Below, one piece after another: positions 24,346 to 33,407 of a stretch of 64,000 bases of DNA. The DNA is from SIG714 sp045629725. GTDB lineage: Bacteria > Bacillota > Clostridia > Oscillospirales > CAG-272. The stretch's first letter is position 1. The number at the start of each line of letters is the position of its first letter. The stretch is taken from NCBI GenBank assembly GCA_045629725.1, contig JAZQRT010000015.1:13815-77814 (forward strand), in the 5' to 3' direction. The notes beneath the pieces are model-generated. The model did not search any database. It was not told where the DNA came from and saw nothing but the letters and a program-made list of their open reading frames with translations. The position numbers and the translations under genes are program-made.

Positions 24346-24419
24346 TCAATGGACTTAGGGAAGCATTTAAACACAAAAAATCCCAAACAAAATGCAAAAA
24401 AGTTCCCTAAGTCTATTGA
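24346..24419. repeat. 17-base inverted repeat overlapping the leu operon -35 box
   Basis: Left arm 24346-24362 and right arm 24403-24419 pair at 16 of 17 positions plus one G-T wobble, with a 40-base gap that itself contains GCATTT/AAATGC. The right arm runs into TTGACA at 24416-24421. It may be an operator or the folded 3' end of ilvE mRNA; no T-run follows. Confidence 0.7.
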
Positions 24420-24444
24420 CAAATCAACAAAAATGATATAGAAT
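24416..24444 (+). promoter_or_regulatory. SigA promoter of the leu-ilv operon
   Basis: TTGACA at 24416-24421, 17-base spacer, TAGAAT at 24439-24444. It initiates just before the T-box leader. Confidence 0.88.
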
Positions 24445-24450
24445 ATGACA

Positions 24451-24757
24451 ATACAAAGACTGTGAAGGGAATCAAATTTGCAAAGGCATCCCAGAGAGCC
24501 GTCATTTGCTGTGAGACGGTATGCGAAGCGAACATAACTCATCCCTGAGTCGCCGACCGAAAGAGCTTGGCTTTAGTAGACTCGGACGGGTTCTCCCGTT
24601 ACAGAGAAGTTCGTTTTGTGACGAACACAAGTGGGTGATGCTCTCACCAAAAAAGAGTGGTACCGCGGAGAACTTTTTTAATCTTCGTCTCTTTTATGCA
24701 AAAGTTATTGTTACTGATGCGTAAAGGGGATTTTTTCATTGTTAGAAAATCCCTTTA
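24451..24757 (+). ncRNA. T-box leader (tRNA-Leu) of the leu-ilv operon
   Basis: The T-box AGTGGTACCGCG lies at 24656-24667. Upstream are AGAGAGCC, the Stem I distal GTGAGACGG region, and GAACATAACTCATCCCTGAG; the CTC at 24538-24540 sits where a specifier is expected and codes leucine. The terminator hairpin pairs AAAAGAG with CTCTTTT and GCGGAGA with TCTTCGT (24651-24694). A second stem, AAAGGGGATTTT/AAAATCCCTTT, lies at 24724-24757. Uncharged tRNA-Leu should allow read-through into leuA. Confidence 0.92.
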
Positions 24758-24782
24758 ACCACGCCAAGAAAGGATTTAAATT

Positions 24783-26462
24783 ATGAACAATACATCAAAG
24801 TATCAAAAACAATATTTTGTGCCCCAAGGCGTAACCTATGATTGGATGAAAAAGGAATGTGTTGAGAAGCCTCCCATTTGGTGCTCCGTTGACCTTCGCG
24901 ATGGAAATCAGGCTCTTATCATTCCCATGTCACTTGAAGAAAAGCTGGAATTTTTCAAGCTCCTTTGTAAGGTTGGCTTCAAGGAAATTGAAGTTGGCTT
25001 CCCTGCAGCTTCCGAAACTGAATATGAATTCTGCCGCGCCATTATCGAGCAGAACCTCATTCCCGATGACGTAACCATTCAGGTTCTCACACAGTCAAGA
25101 GAGCATATCATCGCCAAGACCTTTGAAGCTGTAAAGGGCGCAAAGAACGTTATCGTACATCTTTACAATTCAACGTCTGTTGCACAGCGTGAGCAGGTGT
25201 TCAGAAAATCCAAGGAACAGATCATAGACATAGCAGTATTCGGCGCAGAGCTTTGCCGTAAATACCGCGAGACGGCAGATCCCGAAATGAATATCACCTT
25301 TGAATACTCTCCCGAGTCCTTCACGGGTACGGAGCCCGAGTTTGCAGCAGAGATCTGCAACAGGGTTATTGACATCTGGAAGCCTACTCCCGAACAAAAG
25401 GTGATCATCAATCTTCCCGTTACGGTTTCTCACTCCATGCCCCACATTTATGCGGCGCAGGTAGAGTACATGGACAAAAACCTTATAAACCGCGAAAACG
25501 TTATTATCTCCCTGCACCCGCACAATGACCGCGGATGCGCTATTGCAGACAGCGAAATGGGACTTCTTGCAGGAGGCGACAGAATCGAGGGAACGCTTTT
25601 CGGAAACGGCGAGAGAACGGGCAACGTGGATATTATCACTCTTGCTCTTAATATGTACTCTCAGGGTATTGACCCCGCTCTTGATTTTTCAAATCTTCCC
25701 GCAATCACAGAGGTTTACGAGCGTGTTACACGTATGCACGTATACGAGCGTCAGCCCTACTCAGGGCAGCTTGTATTTGCGGCGTTCAGCGGATCACATC
25801 AGGACGCCATTGCAAAGGGTATGAAATACCGTGCGGACAGACACGAAAAAACATGGACCGTTCCCTACCTTCCCCTTGACCCCGGAGATATCGGCAGAGT
25901 ATATGAAGCCGACGTTATCAGAATCAACTCTCAGTCAGGTAAGGGCGGTATCGGTTATATCCTTGAAACTCAATTCAATCATATACTTCCTCCCAAGATG
26001 CGCGAATGCTTCGGATATCACGTCAAGAGCATTTCAGACCATGAGCACCGCGAGCTTCAGCCCGTGGAGGTATACGATATCTTCATGCGTGATTTTGTAA
26101 ACATTACAAAGTACGTTGACCTTGTAAACACAGACTTCAACACCACCGCGGACGGTATTGAGGCAGTAAGCTCAGTTACATATCACGGCGAACAGTTCGA
26201 GATAACATCCTACGGTAACGGACGTCTTGACGCCATCAGCAACGCGCTTTGTAACATCATCGGAATCGACTATTCTCTTGAAAGCTACACTGAGCATGAC
26301 CTTGAGGGTAAATCAAGCTCAAAGGCAGCTTCCTACGTTGGAATCAAACACGATGGCAAGGTATACTGGGGAACAGGTATCGACAGCGATATCATTATTT
26401 CCTCCGTCAAGGCACTTGTCAGTGCTGTTAATATAATGATCGACGAGATCGGCAAAAAATAA
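24783..26462 (+). CDS. leuA: 2-isopropylmalate synthase
   Basis: 559 residues, the longer form of LeuA related to the yeast-type clade. It condenses acetyl-CoA with 2-oxoisovalerate, the first leucine-specific step. The catalytic barrel starts with WCSVDLRDGNQAL, and metal-binding histidines are in ISLHPHNDRG and the GNGERTGNVD motif. The C-terminal region from about residue 430 is the LeuA allosteric domain, the site of leucine feedback. GAAAGG precedes the ATG. First gene behind the Leu T-box. Confidence 0.96.
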   Translation: MNNTSKYQKQYFVPQGVTYDWMKKECVEKPPIWCSVDLRDGNQALIIPMSLEEKLEFFKLLCKVGFKEIEVGFPAASETEYEFCRAIIEQNLIPDDVTIQVLTQSREHIIAKTFEAVKGAKNVIVHLYNSTSVAQREQVFRKSKEQIIDIAVFGAELCRKYRETADPEMNITFEYSPESFTGTEPEFAAEICNRVIDIWKPTPEQKVIINLPVTVSHSMPHIYAAQVEYMDKNLINRENVIISLHPHNDRGCAIADSEMGLLAGGDRIEGTLFGNGERTGNVDIITLALNMYSQGIDPALDFSNLPAITEVYERVTRMHVYERQPYSGQLVFAAFSGSHQDAIAKGMKYRADRHEKTWTVPYLPLDPGDIGRVYEADVIRINSQSGKGGIGYILETQFNHILPPKMRECFGYHVKSISDHEHRELQPVEVYDIFMRDFVNITKYVDLVNTDFNTTADGIEAVSSVTYHGEQFEITSYGNGRLDAISNALCNIIGIDYSLESYTEHDLEGKSSSKAASYVGIKHDGKVYWGTGIDSDIIISSVKALVSAVNIMIDEIGKK

Positions 26463-26499
26463 AAACAATATTTTACTCATCAAGGAGCAAAAAAAGTTT

Positions 26500-28176
26500 A
26501 TGAAAATGACAGGCGCAGAAATCATTGTAAATACTCTCATTGAACAGGGTGTTACCGATGTTTTCGGTTATCCGGGCGGTCAGGTGCTTAATATTTACGA
26601 CGCCCTTTATAAAAACCAAGATAAGATCAACCATATCCTTACCGCGCACGAGCAGGGTGCATCCCATGCGGCTGACGGCTACTCAAGAGCAACAGGTAAG
26701 GTTGGAGTGGTAATTACGACCTCGGGGCCCGGTGCTACAAACATCGTAACCGGTATTGCAACCGCAATGCTTGACTCTGTTCCCATGGTTGCCATCACAG
26801 GAAACGTTCCCTGCTCCCTCATCGGAAAGGACTCCTTCCAAGAGGTGGATATCACAGGCGTTACACTCCCTATCACAAAGCATAACTACTTCATTAACGA
26901 TATCAAGGACCTTGCAGACTCTATCCGTGAAGCTTTCCGTATTGCTAAATCAGGAAGACCCGGTCCCGTGCTTATTGATATTCCCAAGGATATTCAGGTT
27001 GCGGAATATGATTACGAGCCCCAGCCCATTACAGAAAAAATTCCCCTTCCCAAGGCAACAGAGGAGCAGATAGACGAGGCAATAGAGCTTATCAAAGCCG
27101 CAAAGCGTCCATATATCTATATCGGCGGCGGTGCGGCAGGTCTCGGACTTGGCGAAAAGATCGTTGAATTTGCAGAAAAGATTGATGCTTACATCGGCTG
27201 TACCTTTATGGGTCTTTCGGCAGTACCCAACGATTGCCCCAGATACCTTGGTATGCAGGGTATGCACGGTAAATACTCCTCCTCAATGGCGCAGAAAAAC
27301 TGCGACCTTATCATCGGTATCGGTATCCGTTTCAGCGACAGAGCAACGGGTAACGTTGCAAAGTATGCAAAGAACAGTAAAATAATTCAGCTTGATCCCG
27401 ATTTTTCAGAAATCAACAAGAACGTAAAGGTAGATCTCGGTATCGTTGCAGACGTTTACGATTCCTTTATGAGAATTGCTGAAAAATCCCCCAAAAAGAC
27501 AAATCCCGAATGGAATGTACTGGTTAAGGGACTTGTATCCGATCAGAAAAGATATGAAAACGAGGCAGCACTTAATGACAAGAGCATCCTCTCTCCCAAG
27601 ATGGTAATTGACTCCATCAATAAACTCAAGCCCGAAGGAACCATTATCGCAACTGACGTTGGTCAGCATCAGATGTGGACCGCTCAGTATGCAAGCTTCG
27701 ACAAGCCCCGCAGATTTGTTTCAAGCGGCGGACTTGGAACAATGGGATTCGGTTACGGCGCAGCTATCGGTGCACACGTTGCAAGCGGCGATACAACAGT
27801 TCTCATCACAGGTGACGGAAGCTTCGGTATGAATCTCAATGAGATCGCAACAGCAGTTTCTTACAATATCCCGATCATTACGGTGGTTATGAACAACGGA
27901 GTTCTCGGAATGGTTCGTCAGTGGCAGACGCTTTTCTTCGGAAAAAGATATTCCAACACAGTACTTGGAAGACAGACAGACTTTGTTAAGCTTGCTGAGG
28001 CTTTCGGCGCGGTTGGTATGAGAGTTCATACTCCCGAGGAATTTGAAAAAGCATTCAAGGAAGCCCTTGAGCTTGGACGCCCCGTAATTATTGACACAAT
28101 AATCGACAAAGACGAGTTCGTTCTTCCCATGCTCCCCCCCGGCGGATCGATCGAAGATATCATCGTTCAGAAATAA
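26500..28176 (+). CDS. ilvB: Acetolactate synthase large (catalytic) subunit
   Basis: 558 residues. ThDP- and FAD-dependent enzyme forming acetolactate and acetohydroxybutyrate. The catalytic glutamate is in AHEQGASHAADGYSRATGKVG, and the ThDP/Mg motif is GDGSFGMNLNEIATA...MNNGVLG. The C-terminal MLPPGGS ending is typical. AAGGAG precedes the start. It forms the holoenzyme with IlvN encoded immediately downstream. Confidence 0.97.
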   Translation: MKMTGAEIIVNTLIEQGVTDVFGYPGGQVLNIYDALYKNQDKINHILTAHEQGASHAADGYSRATGKVGVVITTSGPGATNIVTGIATAMLDSVPMVAITGNVPCSLIGKDSFQEVDITGVTLPITKHNYFINDIKDLADSIREAFRIAKSGRPGPVLIDIPKDIQVAEYDYEPQPITEKIPLPKATEEQIDEAIELIKAAKRPYIYIGGGAAGLGLGEKIVEFAEKIDAYIGCTFMGLSAVPNDCPRYLGMQGMHGKYSSSMAQKNCDLIIGIGIRFSDRATGNVAKYAKNSKIIQLDPDFSEINKNVKVDLGIVADVYDSFMRIAEKSPKKTNPEWNVLVKGLVSDQKRYENEAALNDKSILSPKMVIDSINKLKPEGTIIATDVGQHQMWTAQYASFDKPRRFVSSGGLGTMGFGYGAAIGAHVASGDTTVLITGDGSFGMNLNEIATAVSYNIPIITVVMNNGVLGMVRQWQTLFFGKRYSNTVLGRQTDFVKLAEAFGAVGMRVHTPEEFEKAFKEALELGRPVIIDTIIDKDEFVLPMLPPGGSIEDIIVQK

Positions 28177-28188
28177 GAGGTGACAGAT

Positions 28189-28695
28189 ATGGATAAGAAA
28201 AATAAATTTGTCATCGCAGTTTACGTTGACAACAAATTCGGTGTACTTACCCGAGTTACAAGCATGTTCACACGCCGCGGCTTCAATATTGACGCTCTTA
28301 CGGTTGGTGAAACAGAATGTCCCGAATATTCCAGAATCACCATCTCCATGAGCGGTGACGGCTACGCCAAGGAACAGCTTATCAATCAGATGAAAAAGCT
28401 CTTCGTTGTTAAAAAGGTTGAAGTTATCGACGAAAGCGAGGCTATCAAAAGAGAGCTTGTGCTCATAAAGGTGAGAAATGATGCTGCAACCAAGAATGAC
28501 GTTCTCACTGCGGTACAGATCTACAGAGCAAAGGTTATCGACTATTCATTTGATTCAATGTGCATTGAGATCACAGGCGAACCCTCAAAGATCGATGCCT
28601 TTGTTAAACTTATGGTTCCTTACGGTGTTCTTGAAATGTGCCGCACGGGAATCGTTGCACTTGAACGCGGAAATACTACACTGCTTACAAAATAA
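28189..28695 (+). CDS. ilvN: Acetolactate synthase regulatory subunit
   Basis: 168 residues from the ATG at 28189 with AAGAGGTG ahead; an in-frame GTG at 28180 is less likely as it lies inside that site. The N-terminal ACT domain has VDNKFGVLTRVTSMFTRRGFNIDALTVG, which binds valine. The C-terminal domain begins near residue 80. It starts 12 bases after ilvB. Confidence 0.95.
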   Translation: MDKKNKFVIAVYVDNKFGVLTRVTSMFTRRGFNIDALTVGETECPEYSRITISMSGDGYAKEQLINQMKKLFVVKKVEVIDESEAIKRELVLIKVRNDAATKNDVLTAVQIYRAKVIDYSFDSMCIEITGEPSKIDAFVKLMVPYGVLEMCRTGIVALERGNTTLLTK

Positions 28696-28738
28696 GCGGC
28701 GCAATATATATTTTTTAAATTAAAGGAGATTTTTAATT

Positions 28739-29755
28739 ATGGCTAATATTTACTATCAGCAGGATTGTGACCTGAATAAACTCAGCGGCAAAACAGTTGC
28801 TATCATTGGATACGGCTCACAGGGTCACGCACATGCACTCAACCTCAAGGAATCCGGAGTTGACGTTATCGTTGGTCTTTACGAAGGAAGCAAGAGCTGG
28901 GCAAAGGCTGAAAAGGCAGGTCTTAAGGTTATGACTGCTGCTGACGCTGCAAAGAACGCAGACCTCATCATGATCCTCATCAATGACGAAAAGCAGGCAA
29001 AGCTCTACCGCGAAAGCATTGAGCCCAACCTTACAGAAGGTAAGACACTTGCATTTGCTCACGGCTTTAACATCCATTTCGGATGCATCAAGCCCCCCAA
29101 GAACGTAAACGTTATCATGGTTGCTCCCAAGGGCCCCGGTCACACAGTAAGAAGCGAATATCAGGCAGGCAAGGGTGTTCCCTGTCTTATCGCTATTGAA
29201 CAGGACGCAACAGGTGACGCTCTTGAGATCGGTCTTGCTTACGCTCTCGGAATCGGCGGAGCAAGAGCAGGCGTTCTTGAAACAACATTCCGTACAGAAA
29301 CAGAAACAGACCTTTTCGGTGAGCAGGCAGTTCTCTGCGGCGGCGTTTGCGCTCTTATGCAGGCAGGATTTGAAACTCTCGTTGAGCCAGGCTATGACCC
29401 GAGAAACGCTTACTTTGAGTGCATTCACGAGATGAAGCTCATCGTTGACCTTATCTACCAGAGCGGATTTGAGGGCATGAGATACTCCATCTCCAACACA
29501 GCTGAGTACGGTGACTACGTAACAGGACCCAAGATCATCACAGAGGATACAAAGAAGGCTATGAAGAAGGTTCTCTCCGATATTCAGGACGGTACTTTTG
29601 CTAAGGAATTCCTCCTTGATATGTCCGAGGCAGGTTCTCAGGTTCACTTCAACGCTATGAGAAAGATCGCCGCTGAGCATCCCTCTGAGGTCGTTGGTAA
29701 GGACATCAGAAAGCTTTACAGCTGGAGCGACGAAGATAAGCTCATCAATAACTAA
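28739..29755 (+). CDS. ilvC: Ketol-acid reductoisomerase (NADP+)
   Basis: 338 residues, class I KARI. It isomerises and reduces acetohydroxy acids with Mg2+ and NADPH. The dinucleotide motif is IIGYGSQGHAHALNLKESG, and the cofactor loop GLYEGSKSW is consistent with NADPH. Metal ligands appear in the DLFGEQAVLCGGV and ECIHEMKLIVDL blocks. AAAGGAG precedes the ATG. A 191-base hairpin-rich gap separates it from ilvD. Confidence 0.97.
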   Translation: MANIYYQQDCDLNKLSGKTVAIIGYGSQGHAHALNLKESGVDVIVGLYEGSKSWAKAEKAGLKVMTAADAAKNADLIMILINDEKQAKLYRESIEPNLTEGKTLAFAHGFNIHFGCIKPPKNVNVIMVAPKGPGHTVRSEYQAGKGVPCLIAIEQDATGDALEIGLAYALGIGGARAGVLETTFRTETETDLFGEQAVLCGGVCALMQAGFETLVEPGYDPRNAYFECIHEMKLIVDLIYQSGFEGMRYSISNTAEYGDYVTGPKIITEDTKKAMKKVLSDIQDGTFAKEFLLDMSEAGSQVHFNAMRKIAAEHPSEVVGKDIRKLYSWSDEDKLINN

Positions 29756-29946
29756 TTATTATTTCTATTTCAAGGGCTTCGCCCTTCGATCTACCAAAGA
29801 ACCTTTCCCGGAAAGGTTCTTTGGAATCTCCAAAAACTTTCGAAATTTTTTTCAAAGTTTGTGAAGATGATTAAATTATTCTGCAAAAAAACATTTTAAT
29901 TTTCCTTTTACTAAAGTTATTGAAAGGTTCGTAAAAATAAAAAATC
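29756..29946. repeat. Hairpin-rich intergenic repeat between ilvC and ilvD
   Basis: The gap contains GGGCTTCGCCC (29774-29784) and a long palindrome CCAAAGAACCTTT/AAAGGTTCTTTGG (29796-29823). An AAAACTTTCGAAATTTTTTTCAAAGTTT segment follows, described here in parts only. This layout resembles dispersed palindromic repeats of clostridial genomes. It is the only large gap in an operon otherwise spaced by 3-43 bases and could attenuate downstream expression or protect the mRNA end. Confidence 0.65.
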
Positions 29947-31608
29947 ATGATTAAAGATACAATAGTTGACGGATTCCAGAATGCGCCCCACCGCAGTCTT
30001 TATCACGCATTGGGGCTCACAGACGAGGAGCAATCCCGTCCTCTTATCGGAATCGTAAGCTCATACAATGAGATCGTACCCGGTCACATAAATCTTGACA
30101 AGATCACACAGGCGGTAAAGCTTGGTGTTGCAATGGCAGGCGGTACACCCATTATGTTCCCTGCGATAACAGTATGTGACGGTATTGCCATGGGACACAC
30201 AGGAATGAAATATTCCCTTGTTACCCGTGACCTTATTGCAGACTCAACCGAGGCTATGGTTATGGCGCACGGATTTGACGGACTTGTTATGATCCCCAAC
30301 TGTGACAAGAACGTGCCCGGACTTCTCATGGCGGCGGCAAGACTCAATATTCCTACCGTATTTGTAAGCGGTGGTCCCATGCTTGCAGGACGTGTTGAAG
30401 GTAAAAAGCGCAGTCTTTCCTCAATGTTTGAAGCAGTTGGTGCATATAATGCAGGAAAGATCAACGAAGAACAGCTTGTAGAATTTGAGCGTAAGGTATG
30501 CCCCACATGCGGCTCTTGCTCGGGAATGTACACTGCAAACTCAATGAACTGTCTGACAGAGGTTCTCGGAATGGGACTTTGCGGAAACGGTACTCTCCCC
30601 GCAGTTTACTCTGCAAGAATCGAGCTTGCAAAGCACGCAGGTATGCAGATCATGGAGCTTGTAAAGAAAAACATTCGTCCCCGTGATATTATGACACCTG
30701 CCGCTATCCGCAACGCTATCACTGCGGACATGGCGCTTGGATGCTCCACAAACAGTATGCTCCATCTTCCCGCAATCGCAAACGAATGCGGTATCCCCTT
30801 TGACCTTGACGAGGTAAACGCAATCAGCGAAAAAACTCCCAATCTCTGTCATCTTGCTCCCGCAGGTCCCACTTACATGGAGGATCTTTACGAGGCAGGC
30901 GGTGTATACGCAGTGCTGAAGGAGATCGACAAGCTCGGTCTTATCGACACGTCCGTTATGACGTGCACAGGTAAGACACTTGGAGAAAATATTGCAAATT
31001 CCGTAAATAAGGATACCTCCGTAATTCGCACTGTTCAAAATCCCTATTCCGCAACAGGTGGAATCGCAGTCCTCAAGGGTAACCTTGCTCCCGACGGATG
31101 CGTTGTTAAAAGAAGTGCCGTTGCTCCCGAAATGCTCGTTCACGAGGGGCCTGCAAAGGTATATGAGAGCGAAGAAGAAGCAATTGCGGCAATTTACGGC
31201 GGAAAGATCGAAAAGGGCGACGTTGTTGTCATTCGTTACGAAGGCCCCAGCGGCGGTCCCGGAATGAGAGAAATGCTCTCCCCCACATCCGCTATTGCAG
31301 GTATGGGACTTGACAAGGACGTTGCGCTCATCACCGACGGACGTTTCTCCGGTGCAACAAGAGGCGCCTCCATCGGTCACGTTTCTCCCGAGGCTGTAAG
31401 CGGAGGTATTATCGCTTACGTTAAGGACGGCGACATTATTTCCATAAATATTCCCGAGTATTCAATCACCCTTAAGGTTTCCGATGAGGAGCTTGAAGCA
31501 CGTAAAGCTGAAATGCCCATCAAGAAGAAGGAAAATCTCTCAGGATATCTTAAGCGTTACTCCGCACAGGTAAGCTCTGCTGACCGCGGTGCAATAATCA
31601 ACAGATGA
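29947..31608 (+). CDS. ilvD: Dihydroxy-acid dehydratase
   Basis: 553 residues. Fe-S enzyme that dehydrates dihydroxy acids to 2-oxo acids in Val and Ile synthesis. Cluster cysteines are in IPNCDKNVPG and CPTCGSCSGMYTANSMNC. Other family blocks are GFQNAPHRSLYHALGLTDEE at the N-terminus and GRFSGATRGASIGHVSPEA near the C-terminus. The start is fixed by family alignment; the ribosome-binding site is weak (GAAAGG about 19 bases upstream), so translation may be modest. Confidence 0.96.
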   Translation: MIKDTIVDGFQNAPHRSLYHALGLTDEEQSRPLIGIVSSYNEIVPGHINLDKITQAVKLGVAMAGGTPIMFPAITVCDGIAMGHTGMKYSLVTRDLIADSTEAMVMAHGFDGLVMIPNCDKNVPGLLMAAARLNIPTVFVSGGPMLAGRVEGKKRSLSSMFEAVGAYNAGKINEEQLVEFERKVCPTCGSCSGMYTANSMNCLTEVLGMGLCGNGTLPAVYSARIELAKHAGMQIMELVKKNIRPRDIMTPAAIRNAITADMALGCSTNSMLHLPAIANECGIPFDLDEVNAISEKTPNLCHLAPAGPTYMEDLYEAGGVYAVLKEIDKLGLIDTSVMTCTGKTLGENIANSVNKDTSVIRTVQNPYSATGGIAVLKGNLAPDGCVVKRSAVAPEMLVHEGPAKVYESEEEAIAAIYGGKIEKGDVVVIRYEGPSGGPGMREMLSPTSAIAGMGLDKDVALITDGRFSGATRGASIGHVSPEAVSGGIIAYVKDGDIISINIPEYSITLKVSDEELEARKAEMPIKKKENLSGYLKRYSAQVSSADRGAIINR

Positions 31609-31627
31609 TCCCAAGGAGGATAACAAA

Positions 31628-32899
31628 ATGTCAATGACAATGACACAAAAAATTCTTGCCGACCATGCAGGACTCCCCTGTGTTTCGGCAGGAGATCTGA
31701 TCCTTGTTAATCTTGACAGAGTTTTGGGAAATGACATCACATCTCCCGTAGCAATCAGAGAATTTAACAAGATCGGTGTAGAAAACGTATATGACAAGGA
31801 CAAGGTGACCATGGTTATGGACCACTTTGCTCCCAACAAAGATATCAAAGCCGCAGTACAGTGCAAGATGTGCCGTGATTTCTGCAACGATAAGGAGATC
31901 ACACACTTCTATGACGTTGGTCGTATGGGAATTGAACACGCGCTCCTTCCCGAAAAAGGACTTGTTGTTCCCGGTGACGTTGTTATCGGCGCTGACTCCC
32001 ACACATGTACCTACGGTGCTCTTGGTGCTTTCTCAACAGGTGTTGGTTCAACGGATATGGCTTGCGCTATGGCATCGGGCAAGACTTGGTTCAAGGTTCC
32101 CTCTGCCATCAAATTCGTACTTAAGGGCAAGCTCAACAAATTCGTTTCAGGTAAGGACGTTATCCTTCACATTATCGGTATGATCGGTGTTGACGGCGCT
32201 CTTTACCGCTCAATGGAATTCACAGGCGAGGGCGTTAAGTCACTTTCCATCTTCGACCGCCTTACAATTTGTAACATGGCTATCGAGGCAGGTGCTAAAA
32301 ACGGAATCTTTGAAGTTGACGAGGAAACTGTAAACTACGTAAAAGAGCGTTCTGACCGCGAGATCAAGGCATACAAGGCTGACGCTGATGCGGAGTATGA
32401 CGAAATTTATGAGATCGACCTTTCCGCGATCAAGTCAACAGTAAGCTTCCCCCACCTTCCCGAGAACACGAGAACTATTGACGAGGTGGGCGATATCGTG
32501 ATTGATCAGGTGGTTATCGGTTCATGCACAAACGGTCACTACAAGGACCTTGAAGAAGCGGCTAAGATCATTAAGGGACATAAGGTTGCAAAAAACGTAA
32601 GAGCAATCATTATCCCCGCAACACAGGATATCTACCTGAAGGCTATGGAAAACGGCTTGATCAAGACCTTTATTGAAGCAGGATGCGTTGTTTCAACACC
32701 CACCTGCGGTCCTTGCCTTGGCGGTTACATGGGTATTCTTGCCGCAGGTGAAAGAGCTGTTGCTACAACTAACCGTAACTTTGTAGGCAGAATGGGCGAC
32801 ATTACCTCCGAGGTTTACCTTGCAAGCCCCGCAGTTGCCGCTGCAAGTGCTATTCAGGGTAAGATCGCTGACCCCCTCAGCATCGAAATAAAGGAGTGA
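31628..32899 (+). CDS. leuC: 3-isopropylmalate dehydratase large subunit
   Basis: 423 residues, the shorter homoaconitase/archaeal-type LeuC rather than the 470-residue enterobacterial form. It carries the [4Fe-4S] cluster: cysteines in VIGSCTNGHYKD and TPTCGPCLGGYMG. Other blocks are GADSHTCTYGALGAF and GVGSTDMA. An AAGGAGG site lies ahead of the ATG. The small subunit leuD follows after 4 bases. Together they isomerise 2- to 3-isopropylmalate. Confidence 0.96.
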   Translation: MSMTMTQKILADHAGLPCVSAGDLILVNLDRVLGNDITSPVAIREFNKIGVENVYDKDKVTMVMDHFAPNKDIKAAVQCKMCRDFCNDKEITHFYDVGRMGIEHALLPEKGLVVPGDVVIGADSHTCTYGALGAFSTGVGSTDMACAMASGKTWFKVPSAIKFVLKGKLNKFVSGKDVILHIIGMIGVDGALYRSMEFTGEGVKSLSIFDRLTICNMAIEAGAKNGIFEVDEETVNYVKERSDREIKAYKADADAEYDEIYEIDLSAIKSTVSFPHLPENTRTIDEVGDIVIDQVVIGSCTNGHYKDLEEAAKIIKGHKVAKNVRAIIIPATQDIYLKAMENGLIKTFIEAGCVVSTPTCGPCLGGYMGILAAGERAVATTNRNFVGRMGDITSEVYLASPAVAAASAIQGKIADPLSIEIKE

Positions 32900-32903
32900 T
32901 AGT

Positions 32904-33398
32904 ATGAAATTTACAGGAAAAGCAATTAAATACGGTGACAACGTTGACACCGACGTTATCATTCCCGCAAGATATCTCAATACCATTGATAAAAAAGAAC
33001 TTGCTTGCCACTGCATGGAGGATATCGACAAGGACTTCGTAAATAAGGTAAACAACGGCGATATTATGGTTGCAGGAAACAACTTCGGTTGCGGCTCATC
33101 CCGTGAGCATGCCCCCATCGCCATCAAGGAAAGCGGGATCTCCATTGTTATCGCAAGAAGTTTTGCAAGAATATTCTACCGCAACGCAATCAATATCGGT
33201 CTTGCGATCCTTGAATGTCCCGAAGCTGCCGATGCTATTGAAGAAGGCCACATCGTTGAAGCAGATCTTGACAAGGGTGTAATTTACGATAAAACAACGG
33301 GGGCTGAATTTATAACAAAGCCCTTCCCCGAATTCATTCAGAAAATCATCACAAACGGCGGACTTGTTGAATCCGTACGCCGCGGCGATATAAAATAA
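32904..33398 (+). CDS. leuD: 3-isopropylmalate dehydratase small subunit
   Basis: 164 residues, matching the small-subunit size that pairs with short LeuC. The substrate-recognition region is GDNVDTDVIIPARYL, and the swivelling-domain signature is GNNFGCGSSREHAPIAIKESG. It starts 4 bases after leuC and ends 9 bases before leuB. Confidence 0.96.
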   Translation: MKFTGKAIKYGDNVDTDVIIPARYLNTIDKKELACHCMEDIDKDFVNKVNNGDIMVAGNNFGCGSSREHAPIAIKESGISIVIARSFARIFYRNAINIGLAILECPEAADAIEEGHIVEADLDKGVIYDKTTGAEFITKPFPEFIQKIITNGGLVESVRRGDIK

Positions 33399-33407
33399 GG
33401 ATATACT

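Noticed and set aside
28817..29680. 287-codon open frame antisense to ilvC
   Set aside because: Same pattern: Cys/Leu/Val-rich, no motif, entirely opposite a full-length KARI.
30541..31380. 279-codon open frame antisense to ilvD
   Set aside because: Cysteine-rich low-complexity translation, fully inside ilvD on the other strand, no ribosome-binding site or family signature; a shadow of ilvD codon bias.
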